From Bacillota bacterium (GTDB taxonomy: Bacteria > Bacillota > Clostridia > Christensenellales > CAG-138), in NCBI GenBank assembly GCA_023426265.1, contig JAFABA010000212.1:1-15459 (forward strand): DNA of 15,459 nucleotides, read 5' to 3'. The notes under the pieces were generated by a model. The model was not told the origin of the DNA, made no database searches, and saw nothing but the letters and a program-made list of their open reading frames with translations. Made by a program: the position numbers and the translations under genes. Positions 1 through 7,604 of the stretch are shown one piece after another (positions within the stretch are counted from its first letter, which is position 1; every line of letters begins with the position of its first letter).

Positions 1-107
1 CGGGAAGATACGGCGCCCCATCCGCTGTTTGAAACCTGATCATAAACGCCCAATTCCTGAGCGATCACCTGCTTAAGGCCTTCCGACATGGTGCCTTTCC
101 TCGCCAT
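1..107 (-). CDS. Alpha/beta-type small acid-soluble spore protein, N-terminal part only
   Basis: The first 35 codons of a gene that runs off the left edge. The peptide begins MARKGTMSEGLKQVIAQELG and continues through a GWGAVSS segment. The pattern 'LK..IA.ELGV' followed by Gly-Trp-Gly and a Ser/Arg turn is that of clostridial alpha/beta-type SASPs, which coat DNA in the forespore, protect it from UV and heat, and are degraded by the GPR protease at germination. The start is fixed by AGGAGG at 115-120, seven bases before the ATG. The C-terminal half, with the second DNA-binding segment, is outside the window. The gene is divergent from the LysM-CAP gene. Family members are normally expressed under sigma-G, but I could not find a convincing sigma-G promoter. 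The family call is from pattern memory on a short fragment. Confidence 0.75.
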   Translation of the reverse strand, partial: MARKGTMSEGLKQVIAQELGVYDQVSNSGWGAVSS

Positions 108-337
108 GCAAATACCTCCTTTCGTAATATGCGGAACATACTCCCGCATTTTATTTTGTTCAATAATCGGCGTATTTACTTGCGGTAATATATCTCGATT
201 TTTTAAAAAACAGGCGGCTGTGATTTTATTATGTTTGAAATTGATCATTTTCCTGCCGCTTCTCCTTTTCAGACTATTTCAAGAATAGGCGGCGCTTGCG
301 TTGCAGAGAATAAACAATAAACAAAGGAGGTGATATC

Positions 338-964
338 TTGAAAAAACTAAGAAAACCATTGGGAGTCATTTTAGCGCTGCTGATGCTTGTCTTTACCGCG
401 CAGCCCGCATTGGCAGCGGCAACGACTTATACGGTTGTCAAAGGCGATACATTGTGGAAAATCGCGGTTAAGTATCAAATCGGCGTTTCCGAGCTGATCG
501 CTGCCAATCCGCAATTCAAGGATCCCAATATGATTTATGTGGGGCAAAAAGTAAATATCCCCGACGCCAGCCCCTTGGAGTCTTTCGAACAGGAATGTAT
601 CCGGCTCATCAATGTTCAGCGCGCCAACAATGGATTGCCCGCGCTAAGCACGAACTGGGAGCTGTGCCGTGTGGCGAGATATAAGTCGCAGGATATGATA
701 CTGAAAAACTATTTTTCGCATACTTCCCCGACTTATGGCTCGCCGTTCACCATGATGCAGAGCTTTGGGCTGAGGTTTTCCGCCGCCGCTGAAAACATCG
801 CGTATGGGCAGAGGACAGCTCAGGAAGTTGTAAACGCATGGATGGGCTCCGCGGGCCACAGAGCGAATATTTTATCCCGGTCCTATACGCACACCGGCGT
901 GGGCGTCGCAAAAAAATCCAACGGTACGCTGTATTGGACGCAGATGTTCATGAAGCCGTATTAA
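338..964 (+). CDS. Secreted LysM-CAP (SCP/PR1-like) protein, SafA/YkwD-like
   Basis: A 208-residue exported protein. Residues 1-26 form a signal peptide (KKLRK, hydrophobic core, ALA cleavage site). Residues 30-75 are one LysM domain (YTVVKGDTLW...VGQKVNIP) that should bind peptidoglycan or the spore cortex. Residues 82-208 are a CAP domain with the family motifs: SHTSP (His128), AENIA (Glu152) and GHRANIL (His174), which form the putative metal/active-site tetrad. The start is TTG, chosen because an almost perfect Shine-Dalgarno (AAAGGAGGTGAT at 323-334) lies directly upstream. Proteins with this architecture in Bacillota are often cell-wall or spore-coat proteins (YkwD-like; SafA also carries LysM). 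Adjacency to a SASP gene supports a sporulation or envelope role, but that is inference. The biochemical activity of bacterial CAP proteins is not well established. Confidence 0.85.
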   Translation: MKKLRKPLGVILALLMLVFTAQPALAAATTYTVVKGDTLWKIAVKYQIGVSELIAANPQFKDPNMIYVGQKVNIPDASPLESFEQECIRLINVQRANNGLPALSTNWELCRVARYKSQDMILKNYFSHTSPTYGSPFTMMQSFGLRFSAAAENIAYGQRTAQEVVNAWMGSAGHRANILSRSYTHTGVGVAKKSNGTLYWTQMFMKPY

Positions 965-991
965 TTTTGGTATGGAGATTGGCGTGGTAGG

Positions 992-1028
992 CAGCAGAAA
1001 GCCCACAGGACTTTCTGCTGTTTCATTT
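992..1028 (+). terminator. Rho-independent terminator after the LysM-CAP gene
   Basis: A perfect 10-bp stem, CAGCAGAAAG (992-1001) with CTTTCTGCTG (1011-1020), closes a 9-base loop. It is followed by the moderately T-rich tract TTTCATTT. It lies 28 bases after the stop codon. The U-tract is interrupted, so efficiency may be moderate. Confidence 0.75.
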
Positions 1029-1071
1029 GTTAAGGGTTTTCATGTATCGGCCCTCCCCCATCAACTTCCTG

Positions 1072-1100
1072 TTGACTCCGCGGAAACGCCGTTCTATACT
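1072..1100 (+). promoter_or_regulatory. Sigma-A promoter of the dinB-type polymerase gene
   Basis: TTGACT (1072-1077) and TATACT (1095-1100) are separated by 17 bases, close to the sigma-A consensus at optimal spacing. The predicted start near 1107 gives a leader of about 46 bases. Confidence 0.8.
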
Positions 1101-1106
1101 TTAATC

Positions 1107-1118
1107 AAACATTTGTTC
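1107..1118 (-). promoter_or_regulatory. LexA (SOS) box over the dinB transcription start
   Basis: The minus strand reads GAACAAATGTTT. This fits every position of the inner part of the Gram-positive LexA consensus (GAAC-RNRY-GTTY). Only the outermost base on each side deviates. The site lies 7-18 bases after the -10 box, where bound LexA would block initiation. This predicts that the polymerase is induced by DNA damage. Confidence 0.72.
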
Positions 1119-1152
1119 TGTATGCGCAAAACTGCGGAAAGGGGCGGCGGCA

Positions 1153-2376
1153 ATGGCGGAAGGCGACCGGGTCATCTATCATATCGACTGCAACTCCTTT
1201 TTTGCCAGCGTCGAAGAGCTGTTTTACCCCGAATTTAAAAAGGTGCCAATGGCCGTGTGCGGCAATCCCGAAGCACGGCGGGGCATCATATTGGCGAAAA
1301 ACGAGCTGGCCAAAAGCTTTGGCGTGAAAACGGCGGAAACCGTCTGGCAGGCCCAGCGCAAATGCCCCAATCTCACGCTTCGCCCGGCCCGGCATCATCT
1401 GTACCGGGAATACTGCGAAAAGGTCAACGCCATATACGAACAGTACACCAGCCAGGTACAGCGCTTCGGCATCGATGAAAGCTATCTCGACGTCACCGGC
1501 AGCCTGCATCTTTTCGGCGGCGACCCCTTAGCCCTGGCCCATGAGATCCGGCAGCGCATCACCCGTGAGACGGGGCTTACCGTATCGGTCGGCGTGAGCT
1601 GGTGCAAGGTGTTCGCAAAGCTGGGGAGCGATTTAAAAAAGCCGGACGCGGTCAGCGTCATCAGCCGGGAAAATTACCGGCAGGTCGTCTGGCCCATGCC
1701 CGTAAATAACCTGCTCTTCGTGGGCCGCACCACCGCGGAAAGCCTCTCTCAGCTGGGCATCCGCACAATCGGGGAGCTCGCGCATATGGGCCCGGAGCTG
1801 CTATGCAGGCGCTTAGGCAAGCTGGGAAGCCAGCTTCATGCCCATGCCAACGGGCTCGACGACAGCCCGGTGCTGGAAACCGGGCAGGAGGACGAACTCC
1901 ATTCGGTGGGCAACGGCATGACATTCAGCCGCAATTTGATCAGCCGGAAGGACATCCTCACATCGGTCACCGCATTAAGCGACAGCGTGGCTGCCCGAAT
2001 GCGCAGGCATGGCGTAAAGGGGACTGCCGTCCAGGTAACGATCAAAGACCAGAACCTCAAAGTTATTACCCGGCAAAAGCCGCTCCCGGTACCCACTTAC
2101 CTTGCGGCAGACCTGAGCCGGGCGGTCATGGAACTGATCGAGGCGTCCTGGAAAATCGGTACGCCCATCCGCATGCTGACCGTCACCGCCCTCAAACTGA
2201 TGCCTCAGGACATGGCCACCGAACAGATTTCCCTGCTGGAGGATAACAGCCCAAGGCGGGAAAAGCGGGAGCGCCTGGAAAAGACGCTGGACGGCATCCG
2301 GGAAAAGTTCGGCCACGGCAGCATACTTCCAAGCAGCATTCTAAACAACGACCTCGGCATTGATGAGAAGGATTGA
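1153..2376 (+). CDS. dinB: Y-family DNA polymerase (DNA polymerase IV, DinB type)
   Basis: A 407-residue error-prone translesion polymerase. The palm motif near the N-terminus, HIDCNSFFASVE, contains the first catalytic Asp (Asp12) and the Phe pair (16-17) that includes the steric gate against ribonucleotides. The second catalytic motif, FGIDESYLDV, supplies Asp108 and Glu109. A helix-hairpin-helix thumb and a little-finger region follow. QISLLE at 358-363, before a basic helix, sits where related polymerases carry the QLSLF beta-clamp-binding motif, so it is a plausible weak clamp peptide. The start is ATG, with AAAGGGG at 1138-1144 eight bases upstream; the next few residues lead directly into the palm domain. 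It has its own promoter and a LexA box. Length and motifs are normal, and I see no clear terminator immediately after the stop codon. Confidence 0.93.
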   Translation: MAEGDRVIYHIDCNSFFASVEELFYPEFKKVPMAVCGNPEARRGIILAKNELAKSFGVKTAETVWQAQRKCPNLTLRPARHHLYREYCEKVNAIYEQYTSQVQRFGIDESYLDVTGSLHLFGGDPLALAHEIRQRITRETGLTVSVGVSWCKVFAKLGSDLKKPDAVSVISRENYRQVVWPMPVNNLLFVGRTTAESLSQLGIRTIGELAHMGPELLCRRLGKLGSQLHAHANGLDDSPVLETGQEDELHSVGNGMTFSRNLISRKDILTSVTALSDSVAARMRRHGVKGTAVQVTIKDQNLKVITRQKPLPVPTYLAADLSRAVMELIEASWKIGTPIRMLTVTALKLMPQDMATEQISLLEDNSPRREKRERLEKTLDGIREKFGHGSILPSSILNNDLGIDEKD

Positions 2377-2480
2377 TCGCAGCGTGGGCGGGGCGGAGGA
2401 CGATCATTCTCATGCCGATGCATATTCCCAAATACATGAAAAATCCTCATGAAAGCTTGAAATAAAAATCCTGCACAGCC

Positions 2481-2510
2481 TTGACAAATGTATATGGATT
2501 AAAGTATAGT
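2481..2510 (+). promoter_or_regulatory. Sigma-A promoter of the oligopeptide transporter operon
   Basis: TTGACA (2481-2486, consensus) and TATAGT (2505-2510) have an 18-base spacer. The predicted start near 2517 gives a leader of about 78 bases that contains a terminator-like hairpin. Confidence 0.75.
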
Positions 2511-2524
2511 GACATGGAGCAACG

Positions 2525-2559
2525 GCGCTCGTCTTTTGTTAGACGCGCGCTTTTATTTT
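2525..2559 (+). terminator. Terminator-like hairpin in the leader before oppA
   Basis: GCGCTCGTCT (2525-2534) pairs with AGACGCGCGC (2541-2550), a 10-bp stem with one mismatch, around the loop TTTGTT. TTTTATTTTA follows. It lies just downstream of the predicted transcription start and upstream of the ribosome binding site. It could be the terminator for dinB, an attenuator in the opp leader, or both. Confidence 0.65.
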
Positions 2560-2594
2560 AGGGTGAGCTCGCCCAGTATAGGAAGAGGGGGATA

Positions 2595-4313
2595 ATGAAG
2601 ATGAAACCAGTTAAGTCGCTCGCAATCATCGCTCTGGCCTGCTTGATGGCCCTGAGCCTGGTTGCCTGCAACGGTGCTCCGGCCAGCAGTACTCCGGCGC
2701 CCTCCGGCAATGCTGCTCCTGAAACTGCAGCCCCGGCCACTGAGGAACCGGCCGCCGCAGGCGGCAACATTCTCAACGTCATGGTTGAGGTGGAGGTAGC
2801 CAGCCTGGATCCTCAGATCGCTACCGACGGAACCAGCTTTGAGGTAATTGCGAATTTCACCGATGGCCTCATGCAGATGGATGCCAGCGGCAAGTCCGTG
2901 CCCGCCATCGCGGAGAGCTATGATGTGAGCCCGGACGGCCTCACCTACACCTTCCACCTGCGTCAAGACGCAAATTGGAGCAATGGCGAGCCCGTCACCG
3001 CCGACGATTTCGTGTTCGGCTGGCAGCGCGCCGCGGACCCCGCCACCGCCGCGGAGTATTCCTACATGCTCAGCGATATCGGCCAGATCAAGAACGCGGC
3101 CGAAGTTCTTGCCGGTACGAAACCCGTCACCGACCTGGGCGTGAGCGCTGTGGACGAAAAGACCCTGAAGGTTGAGCTGAACGTGCCCGTGTCGTACTTC
3201 GACAGCCTCATGTACTTCCCCACGTTCTACCCCATCAACCGGGCGTTCTATGAAAGCCTGGATGTCGGCACTTTCGGCACCAGCCCTGAAACCGTGCTCA
3301 GCAACGGCGCATTCAAGCTGGAAAGCTACGAGCCCGCGACATTGTCCTTCAGCCTGGTGAAAAACCCGGATTACTACAATGTTGCAAACGTGAAGCTGGA
3401 CGGCCTCAATTACCAGGTGGTAAAAGACAGCCAGCAGGCCTTCATGAGCTACCAGAACGGCGACCTTGATATCGTGAAGCTCAGCGGCGATCAGGTTGAC
3501 CAGGTTTCGGGCGACCCGGAACTCAACGTAGTCGGCGCCGGCTATATGTGGTATCTCACCATGAACAGCAACAATATCCCCGCCCTGAATAACGTCAACA
3601 TGCGCCTTGCGCTGACCAATGCGGTCAACCGCGCGGCCATCGTGACCGACGTTGTAAAGGACGGCTCGGTTGCCACCTACACCGCCGTTCCCCCGCAGTT
3701 TGCCACAGGTCCGGACGGTTCCGACTTCAGCGGCGACCAGACCCGGTTCAGCGCCGTCTGCGCGGATGATGCCGCGAAAGCCGCCCAGTACTACGAAGCG
3801 GCCAAGGCTGAACTCGGTACGGATACCTTTACGTTCGAGCTGCTCCTGGAAGACCAGACCGAGACCCAGAACGTGGCCGCGGTATTGAAGGAACAGATCG
3901 AAACCGTGCTGCCCGGCGTCACCCTGAACCTCAAGGTAGAGCCGAAAAAACAGCGCGTAGAGGACATCCAGAACGGCGATTATGAAGTCTGCCTCACCCG
4001 TTGGGGCCCGGACTATGCCGACCCCATGACCTACCTCGGCATGTGGGTAACCGGCAACAACAACAACTACGGTCTCTGGAGCAGCGCGGCCTATGACCAG
4101 ATCATTGCCGACTGCACGACAGGCGCCTACATTACGGACGCGACCGCCCGCTGGAACGCCATGTATGAAGCGGAAAAGATCGTGATGGACGAAGCCGTGA
4201 TCGTACCTCTGTACACCAAGGCCGACGCCAACATGATCAAAGGCAGCGTCAGCGGCATCGAATTCCATCCTGTTGCGCTCAACCGCGTATTCAAGAATGC
4301 GGTAAAGCAGTAA
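2595..4313 (+). CDS. oppA: Oligopeptide ABC transporter substrate-binding lipoprotein (OppA/DppA family)
   Basis: A 572-residue SBP_bac_5-family solute receptor anchored outside the membrane. The signal peptide ends in the lipobox LVAC, with Cys25 as the lipid-modified residue. Residues 26-60 are a flexible Ala/Pro/Ser/Thr linker. The binding domain starts near residue 62 with the family pattern 'SLDPQIATDG...IANFTDGL'. It also contains 'SYDVSPDGLTYTFHLR' and 'WSNGEPVTADDFVFGWQRA', both hallmarks of peptide-binding OppA proteins. It delivers peptides to the two permeases encoded next. The start is ATG at 2595, after the purine-rich GGAAGAGGGGG at 2581-2591; an alternative in-frame ATG at 2601 has better spacing and would remove two residues. 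It is separated from the permeases by a strong hairpin, which fits the usual excess of binding protein. The peptide size range cannot be predicted. Confidence 0.93.
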   Translation: MKMKPVKSLAIIALACLMALSLVACNGAPASSTPAPSGNAAPETAAPATEEPAAAGGNILNVMVEVEVASLDPQIATDGTSFEVIANFTDGLMQMDASGKSVPAIAESYDVSPDGLTYTFHLRQDANWSNGEPVTADDFVFGWQRAADPATAAEYSYMLSDIGQIKNAAEVLAGTKPVTDLGVSAVDEKTLKVELNVPVSYFDSLMYFPTFYPINRAFYESLDVGTFGTSPETVLSNGAFKLESYEPATLSFSLVKNPDYYNVANVKLDGLNYQVVKDSQQAFMSYQNGDLDIVKLSGDQVDQVSGDPELNVVGAGYMWYLTMNSNNIPALNNVNMRLALTNAVNRAAIVTDVVKDGSVATYTAVPPQFATGPDGSDFSGDQTRFSAVCADDAAKAAQYYEAAKAELGTDTFTFELLLEDQTETQNVAAVLKEQIETVLPGVTLNLKVEPKKQRVEDIQNGDYEVCLTRWGPDYADPMTYLGMWVTGNNNNYGLWSSAAYDQIIADCTTGAYITDATARWNAMYEAEKIVMDEAVIVPLYTKADANMIKGSVSGIEFHPVALNRVFKNAVKQ

Positions 4314-4342
4314 TGGCGTAAGTCTTTATCCCAATGCTGCCC

Positions 4343-4379
4343 GCGCAGCGGCTTTGATACCAAGGCCGCTGCGCTTTTT
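4343..4379 (+). terminator. Intercistronic terminator between oppA and oppB
   Basis: GCGCAGCGGC (4343-4352) pairs perfectly with GCCGCTGCGC (4365-4374), with possible extra pairing into the loop. TTTTT follows. With no obvious promoter before oppB, partial read-through probably sets a lower dose of permease and ATPase than of binding protein. The hairpin may also protect the oppA transcript's 3' end. Confidence 0.85.
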
Positions 4380-4434
4380 CCGTAAAATACAGAACGACGA
4401 GACAAGTGAACAATGTAGTAAAAGAGGGAACACA

Positions 4435-5463
4435 GTGAAACACTATGTATTCAAACGGGTGCTCATCTCGGTGTTTACCCTGTTGGTCATCACCCTGGTA
4501 CTGTTTGCCCTGCTGCGGTTGATGCCCGGCTCGCCCTTCAATGATGAAAAGCTCAAAGAAGACCAGCGGGCGGCGCTCAACGCGAAATACGGGCTGGATA
4601 AACCGCTGTACGTGCAGTTCGGCCGGTATGTCTTTAACCTGGTTCAGGGCGACTATGGGGTGAGCTATAACATCAGCAAAAACACGCCCATCAGCCAGCT
4701 CGTGCAATCGCGCCTGCCGGTGAGCATTAAAGTCGGCGGCATGGCCGTGGGAGGCGGAGCAATCATCGGCCTTTTGTTGGGTATTGTGGCGGCGCTCAAC
4801 CACAGGACCATCATCGACAATATCTGTACCATAATATCTGTCTTGGGTGTTTCGGTCCCAAGCTATGTCTTTGCCCTGACGCTCAGCTATACGCTGGGCT
4901 TCAAGCTCACGTGGCTGCCCATGCTGTATAACATGAAAGACCCCTTGATATCCAGCATAATGCCCAGCATTGCGTTGAGCATGTTTACCATGGCCTCCAT
5001 CGCGCGGTTTACGCGCAACGAAATGCTTGAGGTCCTGAACAGCGAATACATGCTGCTTGCGGAAAGCAAGGGCATTACCGGCGCGCCTCTTATCACGCGC
5101 CACGCGCTCAGAAACGCGCTCATCCCCATCATCACGGTACTGGCTCCTCTGATTGTGGACCTGATGACCGGAAGCCTGGTGGTGGAAAAGATATTCTCCA
5201 TACCGGGGGTGGGGAGCCTCCTTGTTACGGCCATTCAGTCCAACGACTACAACGTAGTCATTGCGCTTAGCTTTATTTACAGCGCCATGTACATCGGCAT
5301 TATGCTGGTGGTGGATATCCTGTACGGCGTTATCGACCCGCGCATCCGCCTGTCGAAAGACGGCGGCGAAGGCGCTGCCGGCCGCCCTGGCTTTTTCGCG
5401 CGGTGGGCCCGTGTGCTGGGCATTCAAAAACGAAAGGCGGTGAGCGCGAATGGAATCAAATAA
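4435..5463 (+). CDS. oppB: Oligopeptide ABC transporter permease OppB/DppB
   Basis: A 342-residue inner-membrane permease of the BPD_transp_1 family and one half of the peptide channel. The N-terminus (KHYVFKRVLISVFTLLVITL) is the typical first helix of DppB/OppB. 'RLMPGSPF' follows, then several hydrophobic helices. The cytoplasmic EAA loop, AESKGITGAPLITRHALRNA near residues 205-225, docks on the ATPases. The start is taken as GTG at 4435, with GAGGG at 4424-4428 six bases before it. The open frame extends upstream to an ATG at 4354, but that ATG lies in the loop of the terminator hairpin and the added residues do not look like family sequence. The last 14 bases overlap oppC, suggesting translational coupling. 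Confidence 0.92.
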   Translation: MKHYVFKRVLISVFTLLVITLVLFALLRLMPGSPFNDEKLKEDQRAALNAKYGLDKPLYVQFGRYVFNLVQGDYGVSYNISKNTPISQLVQSRLPVSIKVGGMAVGGGAIIGLLLGIVAALNHRTIIDNICTIISVLGVSVPSYVFALTLSYTLGFKLTWLPMLYNMKDPLISSIMPSIALSMFTMASIARFTRNEMLEVLNSEYMLLAESKGITGAPLITRHALRNALIPIITVLAPLIVDLMTGSLVVEKIFSIPGVGSLLVTAIQSNDYNVVIALSFIYSAMYIGIMLVVDILYGVIDPRIRLSKDGGEGAAGRPGFFARWARVLGIQKRKAVSANGIK

Positions 5464-6505
5464 AACTGCCGAAATGAACGCCGTTCCCTTTTTGCCGGAT
5501 GATTTCGAGCTCATTGGCGGCGAACCGGAAGCGCAGATCGATTCCGGCTTCTCCAGCGACACCTACTGGAAGGACGTCTTCCACCGCTTCGTTTCCAACA
5601 AAGGGGCCGTCGTGGCGCTGTTCGTCATTCTGCTCATCGTCCTGTTTGCCGTAATCGGGCCGGCCATGAGCGGGTACAGCTATTCCGACCAGTCGTTGTC
5701 CCAAAAGAACCTCGCTCCCCGCGTGCCGGGGCTGGAGGATATCGGGATATTCAACGGTGACGAGTCTTTGCATACCACCAGCGGCTCCAAATTGATCAAC
5801 GGATATCAGGACAAAGGCCTTACCGACGTATATTACTGGTTCGGCAGCGACACATTGGGCCGCGATATCTGGACCCGCGTATGGGAAGGCGCCCGCGTGT
5901 CCTTGGGTATCGCGGTGGTAAGCGCATTCATCAACATGACGCTGGGCATGTGCTACGGGCTAGTTAGCGGCTACCACGGCGGCTGGGTGGACAATGTCAT
6001 GCAGCGCTTTGCCGAAATTAACAACAGCATCCCCCGGCTCGTGATCGTGACGCTGCTTCTGCTTATTTTAAAGCCGGGCTTTCTCACCATTGTACTGGCG
6101 CTGGTCATAACCGACTGGATCAGCATGAGCCGCATCGCCCGGGCGGAAATGTTAAAACTCAAAGAGCAGGAATTCGTGCTGGCCAGCCACACGCTGGGCG
6201 CAAGCAGCTCCACCATCATATTCAGGGAGGTCCTGCCCAACATCATCGGGCAGATCATCACCCAGCTGATGTTCAGCATTCCCACCGCCATATTTACCGA
6301 GGCTTTCCTGAGCTTTGTGGGTTTGGGCATACCGGTACCGCAATGCAGTCTGGGCTCGCTGATCAACGACGCGTTCAACAGCTTCACGACCCATCCCTAC
6401 CAGATCGTGCCGCCCATCGTGGTGCTGGCGCTGTTGATGCTCTGCTTCAATGTTCTGGCGGACGGCTTGCGGGAAGCGTTCGACCCCAAGCTCAAGGAAA
6501 TGTGA
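5450..6505 (+). CDS. oppC: Oligopeptide ABC transporter permease OppC/DppC
   Basis: A 351-residue second permease of the peptide importer. A cytoplasmic N-terminal stretch of about 50 residues precedes the first membrane helix (AVVALFVILLIVLFAVIGPA). The OppC hallmark 'FGSDTLGRDIWTRVWEGARVSL' follows an extracytoplasmic segment. The EAA loop is around 'ASHTLGASSSTIIFREVLPN', and 'EAFLSFVGLGIPVP' near the C-terminus is also typical of DppC. It starts inside the end of oppB with AAAGGCGGTGA at 5433-5443 as ribosome binding site and ends 10 bases before oppD. It should heterodimerise with OppB. Length and order are standard. Confidence 0.93.
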   Translation: MESNKTAEMNAVPFLPDDFELIGGEPEAQIDSGFSSDTYWKDVFHRFVSNKGAVVALFVILLIVLFAVIGPAMSGYSYSDQSLSQKNLAPRVPGLEDIGIFNGDESLHTTSGSKLINGYQDKGLTDVYYWFGSDTLGRDIWTRVWEGARVSLGIAVVSAFINMTLGMCYGLVSGYHGGWVDNVMQRFAEINNSIPRLVIVTLLLLILKPGFLTIVLALVITDWISMSRIARAEMLKLKEQEFVLASHTLGASSSTIIFREVLPNIIGQIITQLMFSIPTAIFTEAFLSFVGLGIPVPQCSLGSLINDAFNSFTTHPYQIVPPIVVLALLMLCFNVLADGLREAFDPKLKEM

Positions 6506-6515
6506 GGTGCCGCAT

Positions 6516-7604
6516 ATGAAACAAAGAGAAAAAATAATGGAGATACGCGGCCTCTCGATTACATTTGACACAATGGCCGGCCCTGTGCGCGCCATCCGCG
6601 GGGTGGATATCGACCTGTACCGGGGCGAGACCCTGGCAATCGTCGGGGAAAGCGGCAGCGGCAAATCCGTTACGATGAAGGCGGCCATGGGCATACTCGC
6701 CAAAAACGGCAAGGTGGAAGAGGGCACCATCCAATTTACCTACCGCCAGGATGACGGCGCCGAAAAAACCGTGGATATCCTGAAAATGAAAAAGCAGGAG
6801 CTGCGCCGCCACATCAACGGCAAGCGCATCGCCATGATATTTCAGGACCCGATGACGAGCCTCGACCCCACCATGCCCATCGGAAAACAGATCATCGAGG
6901 GCATGCTGTGGCACAAGCGCGCGGCCAAGGCCGAGGCCTGGCAGAAAGCGGTCAAACTGCTGGAGGAAGTGGGTATTCCGGAACCGGAAAGGCGCATGAA
7001 AAACTACCCCCATCAGCTTTCCGGCGGCATGCGCCAGCGGGTGGTCATCGCCATCGCTTTGGCGTGCGACCCGGATCTTTTGATTTGCGACGAACCCACC
7101 ACGGCGCTTGACGTCACCATTCAGGCGAAAATACTCGAGCTGATCCAGCGCATACAGAAGGAGCGCGGCATCAGCGTGATCTATATCACGCACGATCTTG
7201 GCGTGGTGGCCAAGATCGCGGAGTATGTGGACGTGATGTATGCCGGAAAGATTGTGGAGAAAGGCACGGTCGAGGAGATTTTCTACGACCCCCGGCATCC
7301 CTATACCTGGGGCTTGCTGAGCGCCATGCCGGACCTTGACACCGCCGATGAGCGGCTCTACACCATTCCCGGCTCGCCGCCGAACCTGCTTCGCACGGTG
7401 GCTGGCGACGCCTTCGCCCCCCGCAACCAGTATGCCCTGAATATCGACCGCCGGCTGGAGCCGCCCATGTTTCAGGTGAGCGATACCCATTACGCCGCCA
7501 CCTGGCTGCTCCATGACCGGGCGCCCAAAGTGGAAATGCCCGCCGAGCTAAGGGAGCGCATCCGCAGAATGATGGAAGGGGGTGGACTGCGTGCAGAGCA
7601 GTGA
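6516..7604 (+). CDS. oppD: Oligopeptide ABC transporter ATP-binding protein OppD
   Basis: A 362-residue cytoplasmic ATPase. It shows Walker A GESGSGKS (44-51), Q-loop Gln110 in FQDPMTSLDP, signature LSGGM (168-172), Walker B LLICDE (188-193) and H-loop His226. The C-terminal oligopeptide-specific extension (HPYTWGLLSAMP...IPGSPPNLL...FAPRNQYA) is present. In Gram-negative DppD/OppD this tail has cysteines proposed to bind an iron-sulfur cluster; here the matching positions are non-Cys (for example FAPRNQYA), as in other Gram-positive OppD proteins I recall. The start is ATG at 6516 with GAGGTG (6504-6509) just upstream, overlapping the oppC stop. A longer in-frame start at 6450 lies inside oppC and has no family-like sequence. 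It pairs with OppF. Confidence 0.92.
   Translation: MKQREKIMEIRGLSITFDTMAGPVRAIRGVDIDLYRGETLAIVGESGSGKSVTMKAAMGILAKNGKVEEGTIQFTYRQDDGAEKTVDILKMKKQELRRHINGKRIAMIFQDPMTSLDPTMPIGKQIIEGMLWHKRAAKAEAWQKAVKLLEEVGIPEPERRMKNYPHQLSGGMRQRVVIAIALACDPDLLICDEPTTALDVTIQAKILELIQRIQKERGISVIYITHDLGVVAKIAEYVDVMYAGKIVEKGTVEEIFYDPRHPYTWGLLSAMPDLDTADERLYTIPGSPPNLLRTVAGDAFAPRNQYALNIDRRLEPPMFQVSDTHYAATWLLHDRAPKVEMPAELRERIRRMMEGGGLRAEQ

Noticed and set aside
227..233. CATAATA on the minus strand as a sigma-G -10 box for the SASP gene
   Set aside because: No acceptable -35 element lies at the right distance and the leader would exceed 100 bases, so chance in AT-rich DNA is likely.
136..330. Possible sporulation promoters for the LysM-CAP gene in the divergent intergenic region
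   Set aside because: I looked for sigma-A, sigma-E and sigma-G style box pairs and found no pair with both elements and proper spacing. The region is AT-rich and I see nothing firm in it.
2553..4268. Long (571-codon) open frame antisense to oppA
   Set aside because: It mirrors oppA codon by codon and reads as His/Val/Gly-rich sequence without domains. Codon bias in a GC-rich gene leaves the opposite strand open; the SBP frame is the real one.
4354..4434. Upstream extension of oppB to an ATG at 4354
   Set aside because: That ATG lies inside the terminator hairpin loop and the 27 extra residues do not resemble the OppB N-terminus. GTG at 4435 has a good ribosome binding site.
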